Below, piece by piece: positions 1 through 7,879 of a DNA stretch of 17,500 nucleotides. A program made the position numbers and the translations under genes. Every line of letters begins with the position of its first letter. Within the stretch, counting starts at the first letter, position 1. A model generated the notes under the pieces. It saw nothing but the letters and a program-made list of their open reading frames with translations, did no database searches and was not told the origin of the DNA. Origin of the DNA: Neocallimastix lanati (nom. inval.) (taxonomy: Eukaryota; Neocallimastigomycota; Neocallimastigomycetes; Neocallimastigales; Neocallimastigaceae); the NCBI GenBank assembly GCA_016946835.1, contig JACVTC010000559.1, positions 1-17,500 of the forward strand. The letters are read 5' to 3'.

Positions 1-716
1 ACTGAAAGTGAGGATGATATCATTATAAATGCTGTAAAAAGAAAAATGAATGATAATAACAGCGAAAAAGAAGAAAATAATTCCAAGAAAGTACATAAAA
101 GTTAAAAGATAATCCACGTCCTTTTGCAACTCCTGCTTTAAGAAAGAAGAAAGAAAATGAGCTGCATAATAAACCAATAAAGTTTATAAAAATCAAATAC
201 TTCCTTCAATTTTAACTCAACCAAATATTAACAAAGAAAAACAAAAGAAAAGGAATTAAGAATATGACAAGAGTAAGAGAAAGTAAAGAAGAAAACAACA
301 ATTATTCATCAAAAGGAAAGGAAAAAGTTGAATCTGAAGATATACTTGTAATCGATAATGAAATAGAAGATCTAGAAATGAATAAAGATAATCAACAAAA
401 TAAAACTAATACTTTGGAAAAATTAATTTCAACAAAAACTAAGGAAACTAATAATGGAAATACTCAATTAGTAAAAAGGAATATCAAAATGATGAATAAT
501 AAAGAACCTTACAATATTATGGATGATTTAAATAATCTTAAATCCAGTATTACGATAGGTCAACTCTTGAATGCATGTCCTAAAATTCGTTCACAATTAA
601 CTCAAGGTTTAAAGTTAGAAAAGTCTAAAATAATTGGAACTGTAGACAATGTAATAGCACGAACTTTATTAGTAAATAACTATGACCATAGCTACATAAG
701 TAAAAGTATGAAGTAG
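1..716 (+). pseudogene. Gag C-terminal / gag-pol linker region of the Ty3/gypsy element (frameshifted)
   Basis: Three frames carry the product in turn: about 1-105, about 102-190, and 264-716 (150 codons). The sequence is hydrophilic and rich in Lys, Glu and Asn. Its one recognisable part is the segment at about 516-610 (PYNIMDDLNN followed by ITIGQLLNACPKIRSQL), a type of short conserved block I associate with the region just before the protease in fungal Ty3/gypsy polyproteins. No CCHC knuckle is visible, so the capsid and nucleocapsid would lie upstream of the window. The frame ends at 716 because one base seems to be missing from an A run near 706; the next frame picks up directly as the protease. 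Confidence 0.6.
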
Positions 717-1393
717 CCGAAGAAGACTTAGCAATGGTTGATGCAAGTGTTGACGGAGTACTAGGAAAACTTTTAATTGATTCTTGTAGTAACCTAAGCA
801 TCGTTACTAAGCAGTATTTTGATAAATTACCTGGTGAATATGAAATAGTTGGAAAAAGTCGTGGAAGAATCCAACTAGCAACACAAGATGAAGAATACTC
901 GGAAGGAATTATTGTTCGATTACCAGTAAAAATTAATAATTATGAATTTAATGCGGACTTTAGAATTATTGAGAAAGAAGACTCATTTTATGATATGTTA
1001 ATAAACTTTAAAACTCAAATCGATCATTGTTTATTTATTCATCCAACCTTAAACAGTCTATGTAAACTTTTGTCAGAAAGTGAATACGAAGAAATAGCTA
1101 AAATAAATAATCAATATTATGATGAAGAAAGTATAATCTGCACTATTAGAAAAGTTGAAGAAACGAATAATGAAAAGGAAATTATAAAGGAATTAACTCC
1201 AATGGAATTTATTGAGAGTGATGAATTTTTAAGTACCTTAAATAAAGATTATAAAGAACAAATTATTAAAATTCTCAAAGAAATGATTGACATAGTTGCC
1301 ACTTCAACAGAAGAACTAACTCCTTCTAAACTTTCACCACATAAGATCCGTTTGAAAGCAAATGCAAAGCCAGTAAAATTAAGAAAGTTATAG
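707..1393 (+). pseudogene. Retropepsin-like aspartic protease domain of the Ty3/gypsy element
   Basis: The open frame holds the pattern VDGVLGKLLIDSCSNLSIV at about 746-802, which matches a retropepsin flap-and-active-site strand (hydrophobic-hydrophobic-D-S/T-G-S/A). Here the Gly is replaced by Cys (D-S-C-S). The following 100 residues include the expected second half, with hydrophobic strands ending near FYDMLI. The C-terminal part (about 1180-1390) is an acidic linker leading into the RT. The frame ends at 1393, and the RT continues in another frame immediately after. The protease would process the Gag-Pol polyprotein in the virus-like particle. Whether a DSC protease is active cannot be told from sequence. 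Confidence 0.7.
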
Positions 1394-2225
1394 GTTAACT
1401 AAATTAAAATCAGATATCTTAAAAGAAGAACTTACAAAGCTTATTAAGAAAGGATTGATAGAACCATCCTGTTCAGAATGGTCATCTCCAGTAGTACTCA
1501 TTCTAAAACACAATGGAAAGTGGCGCTTGTGCATTGACTACCGAAAAGTCAATGATATGACAGAAAAAGATTCTTATTCAGTTCCATATATAGATGAAAT
1601 TTTTGATAGTCTCGGAGGAGCTATAATATTTTACAACTCTTGATTTATTTTTCTGGTTTTCACCAAATCTTAATGGATGAAGAAAGCGTTTGAAGTAACC
1701 ACTTTCACTACTAAGTTTGGAAATTATCAATTTAAGGTTATGCCTTTTGGACTTACTGGAGCTCCCTCAACCTTCCAAAGAGAAATGAATAAAATTTTAT
1801 TCCTTTTATTGGTGAATTTGTTTATGTATTTATTGATGATGTTTTGATCTATTCAAAAAAGTATCGAAGAACATTTAATTCATATTAAACAAGTATTAGA
1901 AGTATTTAAAGAAAACAAGTTAAAATTAATATTGAAAAGTGCCATTTTCTTCAAACTGAAGTTGATGTATTAGGTCACAAACTTACTACTAAAGGATTAG
2001 TCCCATGGAAAGTAAGATAACAGCTATTAAGAAGTGGGAAGCCCCTTCATCACTTCATGAATTAAGATCATTTTTAGGAGCAGTGGGATATTATCGTGAT
2101 TTTATTCCTAAATATGCTCAAATTACTCACCTTTATGTAAATTATTGAAAAGAATACCAAATATGAATGGAATAAAGAACAACAAGAAAGCTTTGAACTC
2201 CTAAAAGAAAAATTAATCAATGCAC
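1394..2225 (+). pseudogene. Reverse transcriptase domain of the Ty3/gypsy element (frameshifted)
   Basis: RT motifs appear in order over several frames: EPSCSEWSSPVVL and WRLCIDYRKVND (about 1461-1556), LDLFSGFHQ broken by an extra T near 1649, [18 protein letters not shown] at 1740-1793, the catalytic box FIDD at 1829-1840 followed by VLIYSK, then LGHK, and finally LRSFLGAVGYYRDFIPKYAQI at about 2060-2123 in the connection region. The catalytic box has Phe where YIDD is usual. The domain would copy the element RNA into cDNA. At least eight frame changes fall in this stretch, so no functional RT can be translated from the sequence as given. Confidence 0.9.
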
Positions 2226-2660
2226 CTATTCTAAAATTTCCGTCATTTGACAAACCTTTTATCATTAGAACTGATGCTTCGTATAATGGAATTGGTGGAG
2301 TTCTTTACAAAAAGAAGAAGAAACCGGTAAGGAGCATCCAATACACTTATAAGTAGAAGTTTTAAAGAAAGCTGAAAAGAATTATGGTATTACCGATTTA
2401 GAAGGAACCGCTTTGTTTTACTGTATGACTAAATTTAAATCTTATATTGAAGGAAATCCATTACCTACAACTATTTACACAGATCATAAACCATTAGTTG
2501 GTTTTATTTAAGAATAAAGAACCTTTGAATGCAAGGCAAACAAGATGGTGTCTAACCGCTAGTATGCTCGGAATTAATATAAAATATGAATCAGGCAAAA
2601 AGAATGTGTTAGCTGATGCTCTTTCAAGAATGAAAAGTAAGGAAGAGAGAAAGATATATT
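2226..2660 (+). pseudogene. RNase H domain of the Ty3/gypsy element (frameshifted)
   Basis: The pattern FDKPFIIRTDAS at about 2246-2281 carries the first catalytic Asp. The later blocks are LEGTALFYCMTKFKSYI near 2400-2450, IYTDHKPLVG near 2473-2503, and VLADALSRM at about 2606-2632 with the last acidic residue. This is the standard Ty3/gypsy RNase H, which removes the RNA strand of the hybrid. Frame changes near 2310, 2347 and 2500 lie in A, C/T and T runs. The linker to the integrase follows (2660-2820). Confidence 0.88.
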
Positions 2661-2805
2661 AACAAAAATTACTAATGGAAATAATGAAGAATTATTATCT
2701 AAAGTTATAAAGGAATTTATTAATGAAAAGTTTACTGTTATTGATGGTGAAGATTATTTTATCGACAATGGAAATTATAGAAAATTAATAACGGACGAAA
2801 TGAAA

Positions 2806-3009
2806 GGTTTAAATTAATTTTAGAAGCTCATAATATTGGCCACGAAGGATATTACAAAACATATCAAAGACTTAAGAAAAACTTTTTTGGAATCATATGA
2901 TTAAAGATATCAAAAGAATTGTTAGTAATTGTGAAAAATGCCAGTTAAATCGTCCTCAACCATATCCAGAACCAACCGAAATCCATCCAACTAAAGTGAG
3001 GGTCCCTTT
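2806..3009 (+). pseudogene. Integrase N-terminal HHCC zinc-binding domain (frameshifted)
   Basis: The residues H-x3-H (AHNIGHEGYY, about 2827-2856) and C-x2-C (NCEKCQ, about 2928-2945) form the zinc-binding HHCC module that precedes retroviral-type integrase cores. One T appears to be missing from the run at 2883-2888, and one G near 3000. These disconnect the module from the RNase H side and from the integrase core. Confidence 0.82.
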
Positions 3010-3852
3010 GTGCATTTAGGATTAGATATTATAGGACCGTTACCAAAAACAAGAAATAATAATCAATATATTATAGTAACTGTTGATTACTTTACCAAAT
3101 GGGTTGAAGCCGAACCCACTGAAAACATAACTTCCTCTGATATAATTAAATTTTTAATAAACGTTTTTGCAAGACATGGTGTGCCTCAAGTTATTACTAC
3201 AGATAATGGAGTCCAATTCACTTCTGATATGACTAAAATCTTTCTTGATCTTTATGATGTTTATGTAAAATTCATAGCTACCTATCACCCTGAATCCAAT
3301 GGTCTCACTGAAAACCGAAATAAAGAAATTGGAAAATTACTTCGTTTATTAGGAAGGAAAAATCAAGATTGGGATGAAGTTTTACCTTCTGCTTTATGGG
3401 CACTTCGAACTACCAAAAACACAGCTACCGGACATTCTAGTTTTGAATTAGTATATGGAAGAGAAGACCAACAGCCTTATGATATAGCCATAAGAACAAT
3501 TGAAAATGCAGGTAAATCGTATGATGAAATTTTAATGGAAAAATTTGTTCGTCATTATCAATGGACTAGAGAAGCATGCGAAAATGTGAAGAATGCTAAC
3601 AAGTATTGGGCAACAAGACGAGAAGAACAAATAAGTATGAAAAAAGGAAAAGAATTAAAAGCTGGTGATCTTGTTCTTGTTAGAAACTTTAGCCGCACTA
3701 AGCTAGAACCATATTACAATGGACCATTTAAAATTTTAAAAATTCAATTCAACACGGCAACCTTAATCGATCAGAAAACTGGGAAACAACTCGATAGGAA
3801 TGTTCATTTTAAAAATTTAGTAAAGTTTAACTCCGCTTACAGAGAAGCTTGA
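3010..3852 (+). CDS. Ty3/gypsy integrase core and C-terminal domain, unbroken frame of a damaged pol
   Basis: This is the only long intact part of the element. It is the rve-type integrase: catalytic triad D6 (in LGLDIIGPLP), D65 (TTDNG) and E101 (LTENRN), counting from the codon at 3010. The spacing is D,D-35-E, exactly the retroviral/LTR spacing. HPESNG precedes the Glu. Residues 200-280 hold the C-terminal DNA-binding part with the GPY/F-type motif (YYNGPFKI, about 236-243). The frame has no ATG start and enters from the frameshift near 3000, so it would be made only as part of Gag-Pol. It inserts element cDNA into the host genome. The stop is at 3850-3852. Confidence 0.93.
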   Translation: MHLGLDIIGPLPKTRNNNQYIIVTVDYFTKWVEAEPTENITSSDIIKFLINVFARHGVPQVITTDNGVQFTSDMTKIFLDLYDVYVKFIATYHPESNGLTENRNKEIGKLLRLLGRKNQDWDEVLPSALWALRTTKNTATGHSSFELVYGREDQQPYDIAIRTIENAGKSYDEILMEKFVRHYQWTREACENVKNANKYWATRREEQISMKKGKELKAGDLVLVRNFSRTKLEPYYNGPFKILKIQFNTATLIDQKTGKQLDRNVHFKNLVKFNSAYREA

Positions 3853-4361
3853 GTCTTCGTCGGGCATCTTGATAAGAATGTACTAAATAATGCATTCTTA
3901 ATTAAATCTACGATTTATTTCTAATACATTATGTGTACATTATTATTTTTGTACTTTAATAAATTTTTAAATTCAAAGATTAAAAATTAGATCAAAAATT
4001 ATATTAAACTTTATAATTTTTATATTAAATCTTATATTAATAGTAATATTTTTATATATTTAAAACTTATATTAACAATATTAATAATAAATCTTATTTT
4101 TTTATTTTTATATTAATAATGAAAATTTGTATTAATAATATTTTTATATATTGATAATTAAAAATTTATATATTATATTTTAACTTTTATTATAAAATTT
4201 TATATCGAAATGTTTTATTTTATATTGAAAAATATTTTATTTTATTAAAAACCTTTATATTAGAATAGTATTTTTATTTTTATTTGAATATTTTAACAGA
4301 TTGTAATAAAAATTTTAGCCAATTAAATAAATTCTTATTAGTAATATTTTAGATAGATTAG

Positions 4362-4410
<49 letters not shown>
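4362..4410. repeat. Poly(A) tract of 49 bases
   Basis: An uninterrupted run of A on the plus strand, bounded by G on both sides. It is the longest homopolymer in the window. It lies between two oppositely oriented retroelement pieces, and its orientation does not match a poly(A) tail of the minus-strand gag gene. Confidence 0.95.
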
Positions 4411-4414
<4 letters not shown>

Positions 4415-4576
4415 TATTAATATTATAAATGTATTTTATTTATATTGTTATAATTAAATTTTATATAATTGATTATAAAAATCAATTTAAATTTAATAGT
4501 TTTTATATATAAAAAGAAAAATAATAATAAAATGTAATTTAGTGGCAAGAACAACTTTTATGCCTTGAAAAAAAAG

Positions 4577-4584
4577 TATAAATA
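4577..4584 (+). promoter_or_regulatory. TATA-like box facing the 3' end of the gag gene
   Basis: TATAAATA is preceded by a relatively GC-rich stretch (GTGGCAAGAACAAC and TATGCC, 4541-4566) that stands out from the flanking A/T. This is what a small RNA polymerase II promoter or LTR promoter would look like. In this base composition a TATA match alone means little, so the call rests on the GC-richer context. Confidence 0.25.
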
Positions 4585-4696
4585 GTTGTAAATTTTGCTA
4601 CTAATTTTTAAATATCATCAAATAAAATCAAATAAATTTATAAATAAAAATAATAAATAAATAAATAAAATTTGTGTTTCCTTACTTTATTTTTAT

Positions 4697-5704
4697 TTAA
4701 TTCTCTAAAACCTTAACATCATCCTTTTCAATCCATTCTAAATTATTTATATTTCTTTCAGTAAATGGACGAATATCTTCATAATTAATATCATCTTCGA
4801 ATTCCATGTTTTCGATATATCTATTGTAGTGATATTTTTTATTTAATTTCCTATCTTCTTCATCTAAAAATTTATAATATTTACTCCTTTTATTAAAAAT
4901 ATTATATTTACAGTCCTTTTTAATATGCTTAGTTGAATTGCATATAAAACATCTTCTAACTTCTTCTTTATTATAAGGGTGTTTTCCTTTGTAATCACTT
5001 CTTTGCTTTTGATTATTGATTCCTTTATACTTGCGGTTAATTGAATCAATATCCATCGGGTCATCTGGTCTTGTATCCTGTTTTGATTCTATTCTTCTTA
5101 TCTTAGAGGTATCTTCCATATATATTTCATATTTTGTAAATTCTCTAATTTTCTTGATAAGAGAATCTACAGTCGTATCGTTATCGATTATAATCTTCAT
5201 TTGTGTACAACTTGGCATGGCATTATATATAAATTTCATCTTTTCTTCTTTACTTAGATTCAGATTATTTTCTTCCATGTTTGAGTAAATTTCTTCAATT
5301 TCATTCAAAATATTGAAAACTTCTTTTTTATTTTTGGCTTTTAGGAGTCTTAAATTTGACAGCCACTTTTCCATGGATTCATTCAAATCTTCTTCATTCT
5401 TTTCTTTCAATTTCTTTAAAATGCTGTAGGCGGTCTTTAAATTTCTAATACTATTGTGTGTTTCAATGTTTATAGTATTAAAAATAACCATTTTGGCTTT
5501 TGAGTCTTGCATTATTGCTTCTTTGATTTTTGCTTTATCATTTGGGTTTTTCTTCTTCAATTGGTCAATTACATCAATTTCGATGAATTCCTTAAGGTTC
5601 ATGCTGGTTAATGATACTTCTAATCTTGATAACCAGACATTGTAATTCTTCTTGTTAAGAATTACATTGTAGTTCATAACTTCGTTTTGGTTGTTTGCAA
5701 ACAT
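4697..5704 (-). CDS. Stand-alone Ty1/copia-type Gag protein with CCHC zinc knuckle
   Basis: This is an intact 335-residue frame starting at a true ATG (5704-5702). Residues about 12-45 (asparagine-rich start, then KNYNVWLSRLEVSL) match the N-terminal segment of copia-type Gag. Residues about 60-195 are helical and charged, like the capsid part (UBN2/Retrotran_gag_2 type). Residues 252-265 (CFICNSTKHIKKDC) are a C-x2-C-x4-H-x4-C zinc knuckle for RNA binding. The tail of about 70 residues is acidic and basic in patches, and the frame ends with a clean stop. No protease, integrase or RT follows in any frame: the next 840 bases are A/T-rich. So this is a truncated element, a non-autonomous gag-only element, or a host-retained Gag. 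It is far better preserved than the neighbouring Ty3 copy. Confidence 0.82.
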   Translation of the reverse strand: MFANNQNEVMNYNVILNKKNYNVWLSRLEVSLTSMNLKEFIEIDVIDQLKKKNPNDKAKIKEAIMQDSKAKMVIFNTINIETHNSIRNLKTAYSILKKLKEKNEEDLNESMEKWLSNLRLLKAKNKKEVFNILNEIEEIYSNMEENNLNLSKEEKMKFIYNAMPSCTQMKIIIDNDTTVDSLIKKIREFTKYEIYMEDTSKIRRIESKQDTRPDDPMDIDSINRKYKGINNQKQRSDYKGKHPYNKEEVRRCFICNSTKHIKKDCKYNIFNKRSKYYKFLDEEDRKLNKKYHYNRYIENMEFEDDINYEDIRPFTERNINNLEWIEKDDVKVLEN

Positions 5705-5825
5705 TTTTATTAAGCTAAGTGAGACTCTTAATCTAATAAAATTTGATTTTATTTAAAAGTTTATTTATTAATTAAATTTAATAAAAAGGTAATTACAATG
5801 TTTTAACATAAAATAAAGTCACGCT

Positions 5826-5834
5826 TTTTATATA
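5826..5834 (-). promoter_or_regulatory. TATA box of the gag gene (candidate)
   Basis: TATATAAAA on the minus strand, about 120 bases before the gag ATG. It is flanked by GC-containing words (ACGCCACATTTC before it, GCGTGAC after it) that are rare in this spacer. Position and context suit an LTR or host promoter; there is no direct support. Confidence 0.35.
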
Positions 5835-6253
5835 CATTTGAAATGTGGCGTAATTAAATAAAACATTTTTCTATTACTAATGTATTACTAATATTTTGAT
5901 CATGTGAGTAATAATGAATTATTCTAAAATTCTATGATTATTAATAATAAAACTAAAATTACTAATTAAATTATTTTCATATTTTAACAATAATAAAAAC
6001 AAGTTTAAAAAAAAAATTATTTTAAATTTTTATTTATTTATTCATTTATTTATTTATGTCAATACGCCACTTTTTTATTGAAACCAAGTAGAAGGGAATA
6101 GTAAATTTTTTACTGATAATATTAGATAATTTAAAAAATATGTTTTTTTTTGAAAGATAAACACATCTTGTTACTCTTAAGAAAATTGTTGCTTGCAAAA
6201 TTTGTTTATATACTAATTGGAACAAAAAATGACTTTTAATTTTCTTGAGAATA

Positions 6254-6472
6254 TTACAAATTTTTATGATAAGTGGTAAATTGATCAAGGTAAGAATCAA
6301 CATTGGGACAATCAGGTAAAGGTTTAGTACTATTGTAAGCTAAATGTTTTTTGTCAATAGGATTTTTAATATAAAAAGGGCAATGGAATACTGGTCCTTT
6401 CTGTTTTGAAGGAACAAAAGTTTTAATAGATTTGTTTAGTTTATTTGAAGTTTCTAAAAATTTGTCAATCAT
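6254..6472 (-). CDS. Small hypothetical ORF (72 aa) with a CPFYIKNP motif; possible gene fragment
   Basis: An ATG at 6472 opens a 72-codon frame. The middle contains FHCPFYIKNPID, and the end has a His-containing helix-like stretch (YLDQFTTYHKNL). This loosely recalls a C2H2-like motif of fungal proteins in which CPF-x-K-x-P is followed by Cys and two His, but the second Cys and one His are not at the expected places here. There is an in-frame stop a few codons before the ATG, and I see no matching splice partners. It may be a decayed exon or chance. No function is proposed. Confidence 0.25.
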   Translation of the reverse strand: MIDKFLETSNKLNKSIKTFVPSKQKGPVFHCPFYIKNPIDKKHLAYNSTKPLPDCPNVDSYLDQFTTYHKNL

Positions 6473-6584
6473 TTTATAGGCAAATCATATTATTTTTATT
6501 AGATTCAAATTCATTCGCCAAAACAGAGAAATAGAGTTGAGAAAGAATATCCTTGCATTTAGTATTACTAATATGAGTTGAACA

Positions 6585-6610
6585 TTTTTTTTTTTTTTTT
6601 TTTTTTTTTT
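6585..6610. repeat. Poly(T) tract of 26 bases
   Basis: An uninterrupted T run on the plus strand, separating the small ORF region from the mixed-composition patch. Confidence 0.9.
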
Positions 6611-6979
6611 ATTTTTACTTAATTGCCTTTTAACATTAACAAAAAAAAACCTTTGAAACATGAGACATTATGTAGAATTATAATCCGAAACACTATGCAA
6701 AGAAGAACAAACTAAAGCAATATTAAAGTGTGAAGTCATTACTCTATTATAAATTGTATGATCAATAAAGAAGTTTTGTGACTATTACCAATTAGGATAG
6801 CAACAATCCAGTCAGCAGAGTATTTGTGGATGTAATTAGAGAGTCTATTAAAAAAGCATACTAAAGTAACCAATTAAAAAAGCGAATTAATCCATTTTTT
6901 AAGTTCTGAAAATGTACAAAGTCGAATGTTCATTATTGAAAAACTTACAAGTAGGAGTTTCCTTAAGGCATATACAGGT

Positions 6980-7207
6980 TTAAATATTAAAGTAAGCAAC
7001 CCCATCCTTTTTTTTCATTATTCCAACCATTGATATTCCAGCTAGCGCATATAGGTTAAAGAAAACTGAACTTAACGAAAGTTGACTAGAGAAAAAAACT
7101 TGAGTTAGAGGATTAAGACTTCCCTCAAAGAACCCCAGGGAAGGAGATACATCCCTGAAGGGATTGATAATAATACAAATATTTTTATTAAAAAAATAAA
7201 AAAGCAA
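6980..7207 (-). CDS. Doubtful ORF (75 aa) over a GC-richer, hairpin-containing patch
   Basis: The frame reads through the most GC-rich part of the spacer (about 7000-7165). It encodes a hydrophobic, Ser/Leu/Phe-rich peptide with no recognised motif. The opposite strand is also open over the same patch (for example LPSKNPREGDTSLKGL, about 7118-7166), so the coding strand cannot be decided. It is more likely a piece of an unknown repeat than a gene. Confidence 0.15.
   Translation of the reverse strand: MLFYFFNKNICIIINPFRDVSPSLGFFEGSLNPLTQVFFSSQLSLSSVFFNLYALAGISMVGIMKKKDGVAYFNI
7119..7164. repeat. Two adjacent GC-rich inverted repeats
   Basis: Arm CTTCCCT (7119-7125) pairs with AGGGAAG (7137-7143) around an 11-base loop. 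Eight bases later ATCCCT-GA-AGGGAT (7151-7164) is a near-perfect palindrome with a 2-base centre. Both stand out because G+C is otherwise rare here. Confidence 0.75.
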
Positions 7208-7277
7208 AAAATCATAAATATATATATTTAAAATTTTAAGAATAAAATAATAAAAATATATGACTCTCTAATTAATA

Positions 7278-7293
<16 letters not shown>

Positions 7294-7328
<35 letters not shown>

Positions 7329-7438
7329 TATATCTTTATTTAATAATTAGTATTATATTAATAATAATAATAATAAAGAAAAAAAAATACAAACATTTTT
7401 TAAAAATAAAACTATAAAATAAGAAATAAAATATTTAA

Positions 7439-7480
<42 letters not shown>

Positions 7481-7516
7481 GTAGTTGAACTATATATAAA
7501 TATTTAAACCTCAATA

Positions 7517-7552
<36 letters not shown>

Positions 7553-7728
7553 AGAAAAAATAAAATAAAATAAATAAATAATAATTTAACCTAATAAGAA
7601 AAAAATATATTTATAAAAATATTTAAATATAAAATAGATTCTTTTTTAATTGCAATATTACGTTTTAATACTTTGTTATATACTATTAATTGTGAAGGGA
7701 AAATAGATTAAAATTGTATTTTAAGGAT

Positions 7729-7759
<31 letters not shown>
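7294..7759. repeat. Cluster of long T tracts and T/A foldback
   Basis: Four homopolymer blocks lie in 466 bases: T27 (7294-7320) between (AT)n runs, T34 (7442-7475), T16 directly followed by A21 (7517-7553), and T28 (7732-7759) followed by (TA)n. The T16A21 block can fold on itself. Seen from the nucleoporin gene these are A tracts downstream of its stop. Confidence 0.9.
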
Positions 7760-7762
<3 letters not shown>

Positions 7763-7789
7763 TATATATATATATTTAAAAATCTATAA

Positions 7790-7795
7790 TTTATT
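7790..7795 (-). terminator. Candidate polyadenylation signal (AATAAA) of the nucleoporin gene
   Basis: AATAAA on the minus strand about 85 bases after the stop codon at 7880, followed about 30 bases later by A-rich DNA. The motif is expected often by chance in this composition. Confidence 0.3.
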
Positions 7796-7879
7796 TCCAT
7801 ATTAATAACAGTATATAAATAATTATAATAATAATAATAACAATATTAATAATATTTATAATATTAGCTATTATTATAT

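Larger units (their letters stand above)
1..3852 (+). mobile_element. Ty3/gypsy LTR retrotransposon, internal region, 5' end outside the window
   Basis: Protein similarity runs in the order Gag tail, aspartic protease, reverse transcriptase, RNase H, HHCC zinc finger, integrase core and GPF-type C-terminal domain. Integrase last is the Ty3/gypsy order. Most of pol is not one open frame: the same protein continues across at least a dozen one-base frame changes (near 100, 706, 1393, 1645, 1685, 1800, 1860, 2003, 2130, 2148, 2310, 2347, 2500, 2888 and 3000), nearly all in runs of one base. The integrase frame of 843 bases is unbroken. No chromodomain follows the integrase. The 5' LTR would lie before the window, and I could not define a 3' LTR in the AT-rich DNA after 3852. 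The copy is either recently dead or carries consensus-sequence errors. Confidence 0.93.
3853..4696. other. AT-rich spacer after the integrase; possible LTR remnant, no gene
   Basis: These 844 bases have no credible coding frame. The first about 30 bases (GTCTTCGTCGGGCATC and neighbours) are much richer in G+C than the rest and may be the edge of the element's 3' LTR, but no repeat partner is in the window to prove it. The rest is A/T-rich, with one pure A tract. A second, slightly GC-richer patch lies at 4541-4570, just before a TATA-like sequence. Confidence 0.6.
5840..7879. other. Gene-poor AT-rich region with decayed sequence and T tracts
   Basis: About 2 kb without a convincing gene. 5840-6045 is A/T-rich. 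6046-6480 holds a small minus-strand ORF listed separately. 6480-7165 has a more mixed composition than true spacer, suggesting decayed coding or transposon sequence, but I could not identify a protein. 7166-7879 is a run of A/T microsatellites and long T tracts leading to the 3' end of the nucleoporin gene. Confidence 0.6.

Noticed and set aside
2074-2265. Minus-strand ORF inside the Ty3 RT
   Set aside because: It overlaps clear RT/RNase H coding similarity on the plus strand.
3853-3930. Start of a 3' LTR at the GTCTTCGTCGGGCATC block
   Set aside because: No second copy in the window and no clear TG...CA ends, so I only mention it as possible.
5016-5645. Plus-strand ORFs (5016-5288, 5454-5645) and the off-frame 4864-5064 ORF
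   Set aside because: They are antisense or off-frame to the gag gene, hydrophobic, and without motifs.
4620-5754. 13-base inverted repeat (AAATAAAATCAAA at 4620-4632, its complement at 5742-5754) flanking gag, as element ends
   Set aside because: Only one G/C in 13 bases, likely chance in this composition; no target-site duplication seen.
6046-6303. 85-residue minus-strand ORF
   Set aside because: Low-complexity Ile/Lys/Leu sequence in A/T DNA, overlapping the end of the 6254-6472 frame; no motif.
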